Assembly: GCA_964389925.1 (NCBI GenBank)
Contig: CAYMGE010000011.1
Coordinates: 1 to 64,000 of the forward strand
DNA: 64,000 nt
Direction of reading: 5' to 3'
DNA from: CALECP01 sp964389925
GTDB lineage: Bacteria > Chloroflexota > Anaerolineae > Promineifilales > Promineifilaceae
Part shown: in pieces, positions 1 through 10,600 of the stretch
How the letters are laid out: each line of letters starts with the position of its first letter
Numbering within the stretch: the first letter of the stretch is position 1
Notes under the pieces: model-generated
What the model saw: the letters and a program-made list of their open reading frames with translations, nothing else
The model's database searches: none
Told to the model about the DNA's origin: nothing
Position numbers and translations under genes: made by a program

Positions 1-1
1 T

Positions 2-1324
2 CAATCGGCCGCTCCTACTTCCCAACAACCAATTCAACGTCAGGTTGCTCAACCTACCATTCAGCGGCAACCCGCCCAACCTCAACCTTTTGCTGGTCAA
101 TCGGCCGCTCCCACTTCGCAACAACCAATTCAACGTCAACTTGAGCCAACTTTTGCTCAACCGATTCAGCAGCAATTTGCTCAACCTCCTATAGATTCTT
201 TCTCGCCACCACCTTCTATTCAGCGTCAAGTTGCTCAACCTCAGCCTTTTGCTGGTCAATCGGCCGCTCCTACTTTCCAACAACCCATTCAACGTCAGGT
301 TGCTCAACCTTCAATAAATTCTTTCTCGCCGCAACCTAACATTCAACGGCAAGTTGCCCAGCCTCAACCTTTTGCTGGTCAATCGACCGCTCCTACTTTC
401 CAACAACCCATTCAACGTCAACCTGAACCAACTTTTGCCCGACCAGTTCAAAGTCAGGTTGCACAATCACAAACAGATTCTTTCTCTCAGCCCTCTTCCA
501 TTCAACAACAACCAGTTCAACAACAACTTGCACAACCACAACCTTTTGCTGGTCAATCGGCCGCCCCTACTTCCCAACAAACAACTCAACGTCAAGTTGA
601 ACCAACGCTCGCTCAATCTGTGCAGCGACAACCGACTCAAGCTACAAAAAGAGAGCAGCCAACAACACAACAAACAAATCGGCCGTCAATCGCAACGCCA
701 GCGGTTCAGTCACGCCAAGACACATTCATACAACGACAGCCTCAGCTAAGAAATTCGCCTCTCGACTACTCGCCAGACCCAAGTAATCTACAACCATTGC
801 CCTTAGAAAAAGTTTGGCCTGTGAAAATTGAACCAGCCTCCGTCGTTGAGCAAATGGCTCAACGCGCTCCAGTTGAACGACATACAGTTAGCGCAAGCGA
901 CGATCAGATTAAAACTGTGTTGCGACAAGCGGATCAACAAGCAGATAAACCATCGCCACCACTCATTCCGCCACGTCGCAAACGACCGACAACACCCCCG
1001 CCACGCATCCAGCGGCAGCTATCTGAGCCAACAGCGGTGCAGACTGAGATCGGGGAGTTGCCATCTGATTTATGGGATTTGGTTGGGGAACCGCCACCCA
1101 CAGAGGCTCCCGCTGCACAGTTTATTCAGCGGATGCCTGAATCAGGCGTGGCAGACAATACGCCCGCCGATCTTGCGCCAAAGGCAGCGGCCGATAGCGC
1201 AGCCGGCACATCAGACGAGGACAAAGAAAAAGATGACATCGATCTAGACGAAATCGCGGAAACAATCTACCATCAACTTAAACGCCGTTTAGTTGTAGAA
1301 TATGAACGCGAGAATCGTCATTAG
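2..1324 (+). CDS. Gln/Pro-rich repeat protein of the eCIS locus, 5'-truncated by the window edge
   Basis: The reading frame is open from the first bases of the window to the TAG at 1322-1324, so about 440 C-terminal residues are visible and the start lies outside. The first 200 residues are low-complexity, built from imperfect repeats of phrases such as IQRQVAQPQPFAGQSAAP; the FAGQS phrase recurs near 88, 246, 369 and 543. A proline-rich middle follows. An acidic C-terminus ends in a helix reading IAETIYHQLKRRLVVEYERE, a charged tail that I associate with eCIS-linked proteins. It sits 8 bases before the LysM tail gene on the same strand, so it probably belongs to the particle operon. The repeated IQRQ phrase resembles the IQR motifs in the DUF4157 protein of this locus. 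I do not know its function; a scaffold or tail-length-type role would be a guess. Confidence 0.6.
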   Translation, partial: QSAAPTSQQPIQRQVAQPTIQRQPAQPQPFAGQSAAPTSQQPIQRQLEPTFAQPIQQQFAQPPIDSFSPPPSIQRQVAQPQPFAGQSAAPTFQQPIQRQVAQPSINSFSPQPNIQRQVAQPQPFAGQSTAPTFQQPIQRQPEPTFARPVQSQVAQSQTDSFSQPSSIQQQPVQQQLAQPQPFAGQSAAPTSQQTTQRQVEPTLAQSVQRQPTQATKREQPTTQQTNRPSIATPAVQSRQDTFIQRQPQLRNSPLDYSPDPSNLQPLPLEKVWPVKIEPASVVEQMAQRAPVERHTVSASDDQIKTVLRQADQQADKPSPPLIPPRRKRPTTPPPRIQRQLSEPTAVQTEIGELPSDLWDLVGEPPPTEAPAAQFIQRMPESGVADNTPADLAPKAAADSAAGTSDEDKEKDDIDLDEIAETIYHQLKRRLVVEYERENRH

Positions 1325-1332
1325 GAGCAACC

Positions 1333-2010
1333 ATGTCACTCAACAAACTAACCAAAGCACGTATGTACTGTACGGACAAAGAAGGGTCAGGCCAGACAGG
1401 CCCGGGCGTTAACTGTTATTTCAATCCACATGAATACACCATCACAAAGACCAACACCTTTGGCGAAGACCCCGAAAACTCCAGCACAGTTCCAAAGGTC
1501 TATCTAAAGAAAATGGGGCCTCAGAATCTCAAGCTCAAGCTGATATTTGACGGGTACGAAAGCGGCAAGGATGTTGGGGATGAGATGCACAAGATGTGGG
1601 AGTTGATGAACCCCAAGCACTCACCTGAATACAAAGAACACAAGGACAAAAAGGTTCCTCCCCCTTATGTTGCATTTGAATGGGGGCCATTTAAGTTTAT
1701 TGCCGTCATTAAAACGATGTCGCAGAAGTTTTTGCTGTTTAAGCCAAACGGCACACCTGTGCGGGCAGAAGTGACAGTGACGCTGACCCAGTATCTCGAT
1801 AATTACAAGTATGGGGCGCAAAATCCAACGTCTGGCGGCGGCCCGACAGAGCAAGTTTGGCGAGTTAAGCAAGGAGATCGCATCGACCTAATCGCGGCGC
1901 ATACCTATGGAGATGCGACTCGCTGGCCGCAAATCGCCAGCTATAATGACATCTCAAACCCGCATCTTCTGCGTACAGGGATGATTTTAAACATTCCTGC
2001 ACTCGATTAA
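1333..2010 (+). CDS. eCIS LysM-containing tail/baseplate-hub protein (Pvc7/Afp7-like)
   Basis: This 225-residue protein has the layout of the LysM tail proteins found between tube and spike in eCIS and some contractile phages. An N-terminal beta-rich tube-initiator-like region (about 1-150, with a YFNPHEYTITK stretch) is followed by a C-terminal LysM module (about 175-225: VWRVKQGDRIDLIAAHTYGD ... PHLLRTGMILNIP). In contractile systems such proteins connect the inner tube to the spike. The start ATG follows an AGGAG-like site, and the stop TAA shares its last base with the ATG of the next gene (TAATG), so translation is coupled. The order LysM, spike, PAAR-like, gp25, J, tail matches the Pvc7-Pvc12 order, which supports the call. 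Confidence 0.85.
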   Translation: MSLNKLTKARMYCTDKEGSGQTGPGVNCYFNPHEYTITKTNTFGEDPENSSTVPKVYLKKMGPQNLKLKLIFDGYESGKDVGDEMHKMWELMNPKHSPEYKEHKDKKVPPPYVAFEWGPFKFIAVIKTMSQKFLLFKPNGTPVRAEVTVTLTQYLDNYKYGAQNPTSGGGPTEQVWRVKQGDRIDLIAAHTYGDATRWPQIASYNDISNPHLLRTGMILNIPALD

Positions 2011-3722
2011 TGGCTACCAAACAAACGCTTACGACACAAATTTTTGTCTCCGTTGATGGACAAGAGCTACCTCCCCACCTCTCAAGTGCGATTCAGAGCG
2101 TCGTCGTGGATCAACATGTCCATTTACCTGACATGTTCACGATCACGCTCTCTGATACACGCTCGTTAGAAGTCCTCGACCAAAGCACGCTCAATCTGAC
2201 AAAAAAGGTGAAGATTGAGGCCAACGATGAGCAGGGTAAAAAATTTAAGCTAGCGGAAGGAGAGATCACGTCGTTAGAGCCAGAGTTCAACGATGGCATG
2301 AATGCCCGCATGAAGGTGCGCGGGTATGATAATTCTCACCGCATGTTTCGTGAGCTGAAAAGCACCGCGCATTTGAATAAGAAAGATAGCGACTTGGCAA
2401 ACGAGTTTGCGAGCAAGGCGGGTTTATCAGCCCAAGTCGAAGCAACCTCTATTGTTTACGAACATATCTATCAGGACAACCAATCTGACCTCGCCTTCCT
2501 GACCCATCGAGCATGGCGCATTGGCTATGAATGTTTTGTCGATGAGGGCAAGCTGTTTTTTCGTGCGCCACCAAAAGGGGGTGGCGGGATGGAGATCACG
2601 TGGGGATTTGAGCTACAAACGTTCTATCCACGTGTGACGCTGGCAGAACAGGTTGATGAAGTCTTTGTCAGAGGATGGGATGTAGCCAAACAAGCCCCAA
2701 TCATCGGTAAAGCCTCTGGGAACAGCGGAAAACTTTACCCACAAATTCCGGAGAAAAAAGGGCCTCAATGGGCTTCTAGCTTTGGCAAGGGCAAATTTGT
2801 CGTGGTCGATCAACCCGTGATCTCTCAGGCTGAGGCGAACGTCCTCGCGCAGGCTCGGCTTGATGAGTTTAGCGGTGCGTATGTGCAGGCAGAAGGCTCG
2901 GCTTTCCGTCGGCCGGATCTCAAAGCCGGCCGATTTCTCAAAATAAAAGCACTCGGCAAACGACTCTCAGGCGACTACCTAATCACCCGCGCTCGCCACA
3001 CCTACACCACGACAGGGCTACGCACAAACTTCGCCGTGCGCGGCGCACGCACAGGCACGCTGTCTGAAGAGATCGCACCCGAACGTAGAATCCATCGCTG
3101 GCCAAGCGTTGTGATCGGCAAAGTCACCAACGTCAACGACGAGAATAAATGGGGGCGTGTCAAACTGAAGTTTCCATGGATGGCGGATGATGTCGAAAGT
3201 GATTGGGCGCGGGTCGTCAGCGCGGGGGCAGGTCCAGAGGCGGGTGGCTACATGATCCCCGATGTCGATGATGAGGTGATCGTCGCGTTTGAACATGGCG
3301 ACATCAACCAGCCGCTCGTGTTGGGCGGCGTGTGGAATGGTAAGCATCCATTGCCGCCGGAAGCCGGCACGGACGGCGATCAGCCCAAAACGCGCATCTG
3401 GCAATCGCGCTCTGGGCATAAAATCTCGCTCTTTGAAACGTCAGAGAAAAACAAAATCGAAGCCGTGACTGCCGCCGGTCACATTATTACCGTTGATGAC
3501 AAGGAGAAGAAAATCCTCATCAAGTCGAAGGGGGGACATGAGATCGAGATGGATGACAACGGCAAGAAAATCACGATCAAAAGCACAGGCGATATTGAGG
3601 TGACAGCAAAAAAAAGCATCAGCGTTAAAGCGGGAACAGAGATGAAGCTAGACGCAAAGAAAATTGACATTACGGCTACCGGCCCCATCAATATCAAAGG
3701 TAAGCCCGTCAATATCAACTAG
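2010..3722 (+). CDS. eCIS spike protein, VgrG/gp5-gp27-like (Pvc8-like)
   Basis: The 570 residues follow the VgrG/phage late-control-D plan. A gp27-like ring-forming region covers about 1-340. A gp5-type OB-fold at about 366-450 contains VVIGKVTNVNDENKWGRVKL and IPDVDDEVIVAFEHGD, typical of VgrG OB domains. A C-terminal repetitive beta region (about 470-570, many short KKI/KS repeats) should form the needle helix. The protein would sit at the centre of the baseplate and puncture the target membrane. No extra effector domain is appended. The gene is coupled to the LysM gene upstream (TAATG overlap) and lies 8 bases before the PAAR-like tip gene. Confidence 0.9.
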   Translation: MATKQTLTTQIFVSVDGQELPPHLSSAIQSVVVDQHVHLPDMFTITLSDTRSLEVLDQSTLNLTKKVKIEANDEQGKKFKLAEGEITSLEPEFNDGMNARMKVRGYDNSHRMFRELKSTAHLNKKDSDLANEFASKAGLSAQVEATSIVYEHIYQDNQSDLAFLTHRAWRIGYECFVDEGKLFFRAPPKGGGGMEITWGFELQTFYPRVTLAEQVDEVFVRGWDVAKQAPIIGKASGNSGKLYPQIPEKKGPQWASSFGKGKFVVVDQPVISQAEANVLAQARLDEFSGAYVQAEGSAFRRPDLKAGRFLKIKALGKRLSGDYLITRARHTYTTTGLRTNFAVRGARTGTLSEEIAPERRIHRWPSVVIGKVTNVNDENKWGRVKLKFPWMADDVESDWARVVSAGAGPEAGGYMIPDVDDEVIVAFEHGDINQPLVLGGVWNGKHPLPPEAGTDGDQPKTRIWQSRSGHKISLFETSEKNKIEAVTAAGHIITVDDKEKKILIKSKGGHEIEMDDNGKKITIKSTGDIEVTAKKSISVKAGTEMKLDAKKIDITATGPINIKGKPVNIN

Positions 3723-3730
3723 GAAACATT

Positions 3731-4102
3731 ATGACTTTAACAGTTGTCAACAATGCAACACTGACTTGCTCATTTGGTACAGTTCCATCCGCATTGGGCG
3801 TTTTGCCAAAAGCAATGGTCAATGCCGGTAGTCAACCTGTGGCGACGATCATGGATCACAAGCCACAGGTTAACATTCGGCCGTTTGGCCTCTGCGTCAC
3901 GCCCAGCAATCCAGCAGTTGCAGCGGCACAGGGTACGCCGCAACCTTGCATCCCGATGACGATGAGTCCATGGTTTCCCGGAACACCACTTGGTACGATT
4001 GGCACGATTCCTATCGTCAATCAATCCTGTAAAGTTATGTGCAATTGGGGAGGAGTCATCACTGTGGTAAATCCCGGTCAGCCAATGGCGCACAACAACT
4101 AA
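3731..4102 (+). CDS. eCIS spike-tip protein, PAAR-like DUF4280 (Pvc10-like)
   Basis: This 123-residue protein starts TLTVVNNATLTCSFGTVPS and carries the DUF4280/PAAR-like pattern: a short beta repeat unit with spaced cysteines (about residues 13, 54, 73, 97 and 101) that could bind metal at the spike apex. PAAR-like proteins sharpen the spike and can hold cargo. The length is usual for the family. It lies directly behind the spike gene, and the gp25-like gene begins two bases after its stop. I see no fused toxin domain, so cargo would have to be separate. Confidence 0.88.
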   Translation: MTLTVVNNATLTCSFGTVPSALGVLPKAMVNAGSQPVATIMDHKPQVNIRPFGLCVTPSNPAVAAAQGTPQPCIPMTMSPWFPGTPLGTIGTIPIVNQSCKVMCNWGGVITVVNPGQPMAHNN

Positions 4103-4104
4103 CT

Positions 4105-4500
4105 ATGTTTGATAAATTAATTGGAAGAGGCTGGGCGTTTCCGCCCGAGCTTGATGCACAAGGGCGAATTGCCCTCGTCGGCAATGAAACAGAGATCGAG
4201 CAGTCTCTTCGCATCATTCTGACAACCTACATTGGCGAGCGCGTGATGCGCCCCACCTTTGGCTGTCAGCTCAACGAGCTGATATTTATGCCCAACAACT
4301 TGGACACGGCAACCCGCGCTCGTGAGTATGTCGAAAAAGCGATTGGCATGTGGGAGCCACGAGTTGATGTAACCGAGGTGCGCGTTCGGCCGAATCCCAA
4401 CCGCGAAAATGAACTACTAATCGAGATCGACTATCTCATCAAACATACACGCGATACACGCAGTCTTGTGCATCCATTTTATCTAATTCCCGGCGAATAA
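4105..4500 (+). CDS. eCIS baseplate wedge protein, gp25-like (Pvc9-like)
   Basis: I start this gene at the ATG at 4105 (MFDKLIGRGWAFPPEL), not at an upstream in-frame start inside the PAAR-like gene. The resulting 131 residues contain the gp25/lysozyme-like wedge signature: an acidic EIEQSLRIILTTYIGERVMR segment, then RPTFGCQLNELIF. In T4 and eCIS particles gp25 triggers sheath polymerisation from the baseplate and contacts the J protein. The next gene starts three bases after the stop, consistent with the conserved gp25-J pair. Confidence 0.9.
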   Translation: MFDKLIGRGWAFPPELDAQGRIALVGNETEIEQSLRIILTTYIGERVMRPTFGCQLNELIFMPNNLDTATRAREYVEKAIGMWEPRVDVTEVRVRPNPNRENELLIEIDYLIKHTRDTRSLVHPFYLIPGE

Positions 4501-4503
4501 TTT

Positions 4504-6594
4504 ATGAGTACGTTAGCCAACATTAAGCTCGATGATCGCTCCTTTCAAGAGTTGGTCGATGAAGCGAAGAAATTAATTCCACATTACACACCCGAATGGA
4601 GTGATCACAACGTCAGTGATCCGGGCGTGACGCTGATTGAACTGTTTGCGTGGATGACCGAGACAATTCTCTATCGCCTCAATCGCGTCCCGCTGCTGCA
4701 CGCTGTCCGCATGATGGAAATTCTCGGCATCGCGCTCGCACCGCCTGAGCCAGCCCATACAAAGGTGACATTTTGGCTCTCGGCCGATCTCGCCCCTGTC
4801 GAGACCCCCATTCCGCTTGGCACAGAGGTCGCCACGACGCAAACAGAAAATGAAACGTCGATTATCTTTACGACAACGGCCGAGTTGCGCGTGATTCCAC
4901 CAAAACTCACCGTCGCTGCGTCACGGATCGCGGCTCCGAAGGGTGGAAATGCAACCAAGCAGATTGTCAGGCATGACACCTTTGCTTTGTTGGCGAAAAA
5001 GTCGAAAGAGCTAGACGACACCGATGCCAACGCGATCAATGTCTTTTCCATTCAACCGGTTGCCAACGATGCTTTTTATTTAGGCTTTGAGTCAAATTTG
5101 AGCCATCATATTTTGCAGATCGAAATGGCGATCACGAAGGCACAAGGGGCGGGAGTCAACAAAAATTTTCCGCCCTATCACTGGCAAGCATATAGCAACG
5201 AGACAGATCGCTGGGTCGATTGTCTAATAGATGAAGACTCAACCGGTGCGTTGACTGAAAATGGAACGACTCGCATCCATCTCCCAGAAATGTCGCTCAA
5301 ACTAGAAAAAGACATTTATGATGAGAAGCCGCTGTACTGGATACGACTCTTGCTCGATGAATTGACAGAGCGGCAAGAGCGACAAGGGTATCAGCCTTAC
5401 ACCGTCTCACCACTGCTGCGAAAATTTATCATCAGCACACGTGGCGGCACTGCCCCAGTGACGCACAGCAGCGTGATTAAAAGCGAATTTCTCGGCCGCA
5501 GCGATGGCTCCGCCGGACAAAAATTCTTCTTGCAAAACACGCCGATTCTGGAACGCGACCCAGAAAAAGAGTATCTCGAAGTCATTAGCCTTAATGAGGA
5601 CACAGAGGCCGCCACCACCGAACGCTGGCATGAAGTGCCTGACTTTGCTGACTCTTGGGATGAGGAGTCACAGCGCGGGTATAAGCATTACGCGATTGAC
5701 AGCATCAACGGCGAATTGCGCTTCGGCCCGGCCGTTCGACAGCCCAACGGTCAGCAGAAGCTCTATGGCGCGATTCCTCCGCGCAACGCGACGCTACGCT
5801 TTGTGCAGTATCGCACAGGGGGTGGCATCATCGGCAACGTCCGCGCCGGTAGGATTAACACGCTCAAAACAGCTCTGCCTTACGTGGAAAAAGTTCTCAA
5901 CTTGGAGGGCGCAATCAACGGCAAGGATGCCGAAACGGTCGAGGATGCAATTGTCCGTGCGCCGCAACTGTTGCGTTCACAACAGCGTGCTGTCACTGAG
6001 TCTGATTTTGAATTTTTGGCAAAGGAGGCACTGCCGGGCGCAGTCGGCCGCGTTCGCTGTCTGCACCCAAGACCAATTGACGATGGTCGTGTGCAAGATA
6101 ATCGCGTCTTTGTGATGGTCATTCCCGACATCCGCGAGCCGCGCCGCCGTCTATTCCCGGCCGATCTCGCGTTACAGCCCGAAATTATCGAGCGCATCAC
6201 CGACTATCTCGACGCACGTCGTCTCTTGACCGTTCATCTGGATGTGCGGACACCAACCTATCACGGGGTGGCAATCCAAGCTGTTTTGGGCATACAGCCC
6301 GAAGCAGATGGCAAAGTCGTTCAAGAACAGGCGCTAGACCGTCTTTATAGCTTTATCAATCCCGTCATCGGTGGCTACGATGGGAAGGGCTGGGAATTCG
6401 GCCGCACCATCAATCGCGCCGACATCTTCTATGCGCTACACGGGATTGACGGTGTGCGCTCCGTCGAGTTCAAGATGTATCAAAGCAATATCGCGGGCGA
6501 GGCACGCGGCCCCGATGTCAAGCTGATAGACGTGGTGAAACCCTACGGTCTCGTTGCATCTGGTTTCCATACTGTTGAGATTGAATATGTCTAA
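4504..6594 (+). CDS. eCIS baseplate protein, J-like/gp6-like (Pvc11-like)
   Basis: The 696 residues match the large eCIS baseplate wedge protein. The N-terminus (DDRSFQELVDEAKKLIPHY, then a DHNVSDPGVTLIELFAWMTE motif at about 35-55) is the hallmark of the putative baseplate assembly family. The C-terminal half has the J-like core with RAPQLLRSQQRAVTESDFE (about 497-515). The protein builds the hexagonal baseplate wedges together with gp25 and the next gene product. Its last eight bases overlap the start of the FHA/tail gene (ATGTCTAA), so the two are translationally coupled. Confidence 0.9.
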   Translation: MSTLANIKLDDRSFQELVDEAKKLIPHYTPEWSDHNVSDPGVTLIELFAWMTETILYRLNRVPLLHAVRMMEILGIALAPPEPAHTKVTFWLSADLAPVETPIPLGTEVATTQTENETSIIFTTTAELRVIPPKLTVAASRIAAPKGGNATKQIVRHDTFALLAKKSKELDDTDANAINVFSIQPVANDAFYLGFESNLSHHILQIEMAITKAQGAGVNKNFPPYHWQAYSNETDRWVDCLIDEDSTGALTENGTTRIHLPEMSLKLEKDIYDEKPLYWIRLLLDELTERQERQGYQPYTVSPLLRKFIISTRGGTAPVTHSSVIKSEFLGRSDGSAGQKFFLQNTPILERDPEKEYLEVISLNEDTEAATTERWHEVPDFADSWDEESQRGYKHYAIDSINGELRFGPAVRQPNGQQKLYGAIPPRNATLRFVQYRTGGGIIGNVRAGRINTLKTALPYVEKVLNLEGAINGKDAETVEDAIVRAPQLLRSQQRAVTESDFEFLAKEALPGAVGRVRCLHPRPIDDGRVQDNRVFVMVIPDIREPRRRLFPADLALQPEIIERITDYLDARRLLTVHLDVRTPTYHGVAIQAVLGIQPEADGKVVQEQALDRLYSFINPVIGGYDGKGWEFGRTINRADIFYALHGIDGVRSVEFKMYQSNIAGEARGPDVKLIDVVKPYGLVASGFHTVEIEYV

Positions 6595-7684
6595 GCTCAA
6601 ATTCACGTTTCAGCTTAATATCTACCACAGTAAGAAGCTGTTTAAGACCGTGCGTTTGCCCGTTGGCAGCACGACGATCGGCCGAGAAGATGACAACGAC
6701 ATCACTCTGCCAGCCTCCAACGTTTCTGGTTCACATGCTCGAATCGACTGCACCGAGAATCGTTGTTATATCATTGACGTAGGCAGCAGCAACGGTACGC
6801 GCGTTGATCGGAAGCCTATACCGCCGCATCGTTCAATCGAAATCACAGAAAAGTCACGCATCTCGATTTTGGCTTTTCACATGACGATCTCTGTCATTAA
6901 TGTTGAGCGGCCGAAGCCACCCAAACCGCCGCCCTCGGACAATGATTTGAGAACGATCGCTGACGATGCGGAGTTATCTCAAGCCCCACCGCCCCCTAAG
7001 AAACCAGAACAACAAGTTGCGGATGATAGTAGTGAGCCTACAACCGATGGCGCGACATCCGAAAAGCCACCAAGCAGTGCATCACCGCCTGACGATATTC
7101 CCCCGCCAGACCTGCCAATCTCTGAGCAAGTAGACGAGCCAGAGCCATTTGAACCGCCGCCGGGCCTAGACCGCGAAAGCCAGCGGCTGATCAACTATCT
7201 GCCACAGATTTACCGTGAGTCGCCGTTCATCGTTAAAATGCTCGGTATGTTTGAGGCGATTCTGTTGCCGATTGAGTGGACGGCCGATAGCTTTGACCTG
7301 TTCCTTAGCCCAAATACATCACCGCCGGACTTCTTGCCATGGCTCGCGGCGTGGTACGATATCGTGTTTGATTTCTCGTGGCCAGTCGAAAAACGACGCA
7401 TGTTTCTCCGTGAAGCGTATCAGCTATTTGCCCTACGCGGCACAAAGCAAGGGTTGACGCGCCTTCTGACAATTTACACCGGTCTCGAACCGATCATCAT
7501 TGACATGAATGATGTCGGGCATCCTATCTTTGAGGCAAATCGCACCTTTTTTGCCGAACGCCCTGTCTCTTTTATTGTGCGTTTGCCTGTCACAGAGGAG
7601 GAGTACAATCCCAATTTGGTAAAGCAGTTGATCAATCGACACAAGCCTGCTCACACAAATTATAAGCTCCAATTCAAAGTCTGA
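6587..7684 (+). CDS. FHA domain fused to eCIS phage-tail protein (Pvc12-like)
   Basis: I choose the ATG at 6587, which overlaps the J-like stop, giving 365 residues. Residues about 1-105 form an FHA domain, seen in GSTTIGREDDNDITLPASNV, SGSHARI and a later SSNGTRVD; FHA domains bind phospho-threonine peptides. A Pro-rich linker follows (about 110-200). The C-terminal part (about 205-365: LINYLPQIYRESPFIVKMLG, LFALRGTKQGLTRLLTIYTG) is the tail protein P2-I-like/Pvc12 domain that links baseplate to tail fibres. An FHA domain on a structural baseplate protein puts a phospho-reader on the particle. The next gene, a kinase-like protein, begins at 7684, overlapping the last base of this stop. Confidence 0.85.
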   Translation: MSKLKFTFQLNIYHSKKLFKTVRLPVGSTTIGREDDNDITLPASNVSGSHARIDCTENRCYIIDVGSSNGTRVDRKPIPPHRSIEITEKSRISILAFHMTISVINVERPKPPKPPPSDNDLRTIADDAELSQAPPPPKKPEQQVADDSSEPTTDGATSEKPPSSASPPDDIPPPDLPISEQVDEPEPFEPPPGLDRESQRLINYLPQIYRESPFIVKMLGMFEAILLPIEWTADSFDLFLSPNTSPPDFLPWLAAWYDIVFDFSWPVEKRRMFLREAYQLFALRGTKQGLTRLLTIYTGLEPIIIDMNDVGHPIFEANRTFFAERPVSFIVRLPVTEEEYNPNLVKQLINRHKPAHTNYKLQFKV

Positions 7685-10600
7685 TGATCAGCGACCGTTT
7701 CACCATTGAGGAGCAAATTGCCACAGGGAGTATTGCCACAGTTTATCGCGCCATCGACCATCAATCACAACGTCTCGTGTCGGTCAACGTGTTGCACTCG
7801 AAAAACAAGGCTCTTCACAAATGGTTTGCTGAGGTCTCAAAAGCGGTTTCTGAACTAAAACACCCATCGATCATTCAAATCTATGGGGTGCAAAAATTTG
7901 AGCAAAGACCCGCTCTGATTGCGGAGTTTATCGAAACAGGCACGCTCGGCGGTTACATGACCCGCTCACGTCTCAAGTTAAGCGAGGCGTTACTGCTCAC
8001 AGCGCAAATAGCTTCTGCGCTAGACCATGCTCATGCACACGACATTCTCCATCGGGAAGTTCGGCCGGAGAATATGCTGGTGCGGTTAGAAGAGGGAAAT
8101 TCGCTAGGATTGCGCGTGATCCTGACAAATTGGGGGATGGCGCAGATGGCGCAGGCTGAACTTGATCCCGGCACAGTTGTCTTTGAGGGGACACTGCCCT
8201 ACATGTCGCCTGAAGCCGTTTATGGACACACGCTCGACAGTCGTACTGATATATTTTCGCTAGGTGTTGTATTATACTTATTGACGACGGGGCATAAGCC
8301 GTCTCAGGCGCGGACAGAAGCTAAGTTTGTCAACGCGCATTTTGCAAATTCAGATGTCACGATTCCCGCACATTTGCCAGTGCGCGTCGGCGAGGTGCTT
8401 GTTCGTGCGCTGGCGGTAGAGCGTGAACAGCGTTTCCAAAACGGCATGGAGATGTCAGAGGCGTTAGAAGCAATCGCGGCAACGTTGACACAAGCAGAGC
8501 TAGCACAGTACGGGATGGGCAAGAGTTTAGTGCTGACAGTTCAAAAGAGAGCAAAGATGACCAAAAAGAGCAAGAATAAAAAAACCGTTCTAGTCGATAA
8601 AGATTTAATGGAAGAGTTTGATGAGCAATATAAAGATGTGGCTGATCCTTCGGCCGGTAGGCGCGTTGGTGAGGGTGATGGCACAAACCAGAATAAGACC
8701 TTGATTGACTTGCCTGACGGGTCACGGGTACGTGGCAGTGATGCGGTTCGTCAGAATGATTTGGTGGATGATCCACGCACAGATAGGCGGGGGGCATCGG
8801 CCGAAGAACGCAACCGGGTCGCCAGAATGCACGGTGCATTCCCCAAGCGTAAGGCCGCCCCTCCCCCTCAAGAGCGCATCCTCGTCCAACTGTTGCCCAA
8901 CCAGCTACGTCTTGATCCCGGTGAGTCAGAGCAGATCATCGTCAATTTACAAAATCTTGGGCCGATTCACGGCGACTACAGTCTGAAGGTCAAAAATAAC
9001 AGTGAGTCTATGCGCGTCGATCTCTCACATCGCACCGTTGCACTCGCTCCAAAAGAGCGCACCAGCGTGACGCTGACCGTACATGCGCCAAAGCATAGCC
9101 GCCTACACGCGGGAGAGCATCCCTTTCGTGTGCTTGTAGCATCCAATCGTTCACGCAGCAAGGTCGGCGAGATGGATGGGCGCATCATTGTCACACCGTT
9201 TGAACAGTTCTCATTTCAGATGCAGCCGCAGCGTGTCAAACAAAATAAGACGACGCAAGTGATCATCAAAAATGAGGGGAATGTTGCGGTTAACTATCGC
9301 GTTACGGGGCGCGACCAAACGGCCGCTATCGACTATGACATTGTAGACCCTGTTGTGGAAGTTGCCCCCGGTGAGGAGCAATCTATCCCCGTCAAATTGT
9401 CTGTGCATGAGCGCAGTTGGTTTGGCAAAGAAGAGCGTTACCCATTTGATATGACGGTGCGAACAACAGCAGGGGACAAACGCAAACAGCGCGGGACGTT
9501 GCTCGTTCAGCCCAAGTTGCCCACGCTTTATCTAGCTATCGGGGGTGTTGCGCTCTTGTCGTTATTGATCTTGTCACTTGTTTTTAGATTCTCCGGGTCT
9601 TCCGATACAGTGAATTATGATAGCCAAAATTTGACTGCTGCACAGATCGATCAAGAACTCAGCATCGTTGATGGAGAGCTACGACAGGCCGAAACAGCCT
9701 GTTCACTTATCCAGTGGTTGCCGAGAGCGGTCAAAAATGTGGTGACGCAGGCCTGTCGCAAGGTGCGAACGTTGCAAGCCGCGCAACGAGAGCTTGAACG
9801 ATTGAAAGGAACGGGGCCCGGCTCATCAGGTGCAGTTGGTATCTCTTCAGATGGAAATACATCTGACCCTGCTGTGGGGGATAACAACACTACAACAGGT
9901 GACGATCCAGATGTTGTTCTTGAAGGTGTAGACCCTGTTGACACAACGGACGATAACGCGGCAGCAACGACACCAGATGATGCAAACAGCGGCACAGACA
10001 GTGGTACTGTAAACAGTGGCGCAGACAGTGGTACAGGGGCGGATACAGGAACCAATTCAGGGCTGCCAGAGGTCGGGGAAACAATTGTCAGTTGGGAGCC
10101 AGTCATTGACGAACCGATTGGGACAACGTTCGGCGGACAGAGTCTACTTCTCACCACGTTGGGCAGAGGCGAAAACGCTTTTTTACTGATCGGAGGAATC
10201 CACAGCGGCTCTGCCCCCAGCACAGTGCAGATTGCGGAGGCCGTCGAAACGCATTTCGACGCAAACAGAGAGCTTGTGCCAGAGGATAGCACGCTCTATA
10301 TCATTTCTGATCTAAACCCAGATTCACCCTCCGACATAGGCGGACGTGATGGACGCTACAATAGCAGAGGCGTTGACCTCAATCGCAACTTCGACTGTCA
10401 ATGGGTGAGGAACCCCAGTGGTTTAGCATCGGGAGCAGGTGGTGGCGAGCCGCTGTCAGAGGCTGAATCACGTGTTGTAGAAGATCTGGTCAACAATAAT
10501 TCACTAAAGGGGGTTATCGTGCTGGGTGCAGCGGGAGGCAGCGTGATACCCGGCGGCTGTGGTGGCGCAACCACAGAATCTCAGCAATTGGCGACCATCT

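Noticed and set aside
354..749. Open frame of 131 codons in the Gln-rich gene
   Set aside because: It is a frame shadow of a low-complexity repeat; the real frame is open through the whole region and continues to 1324.
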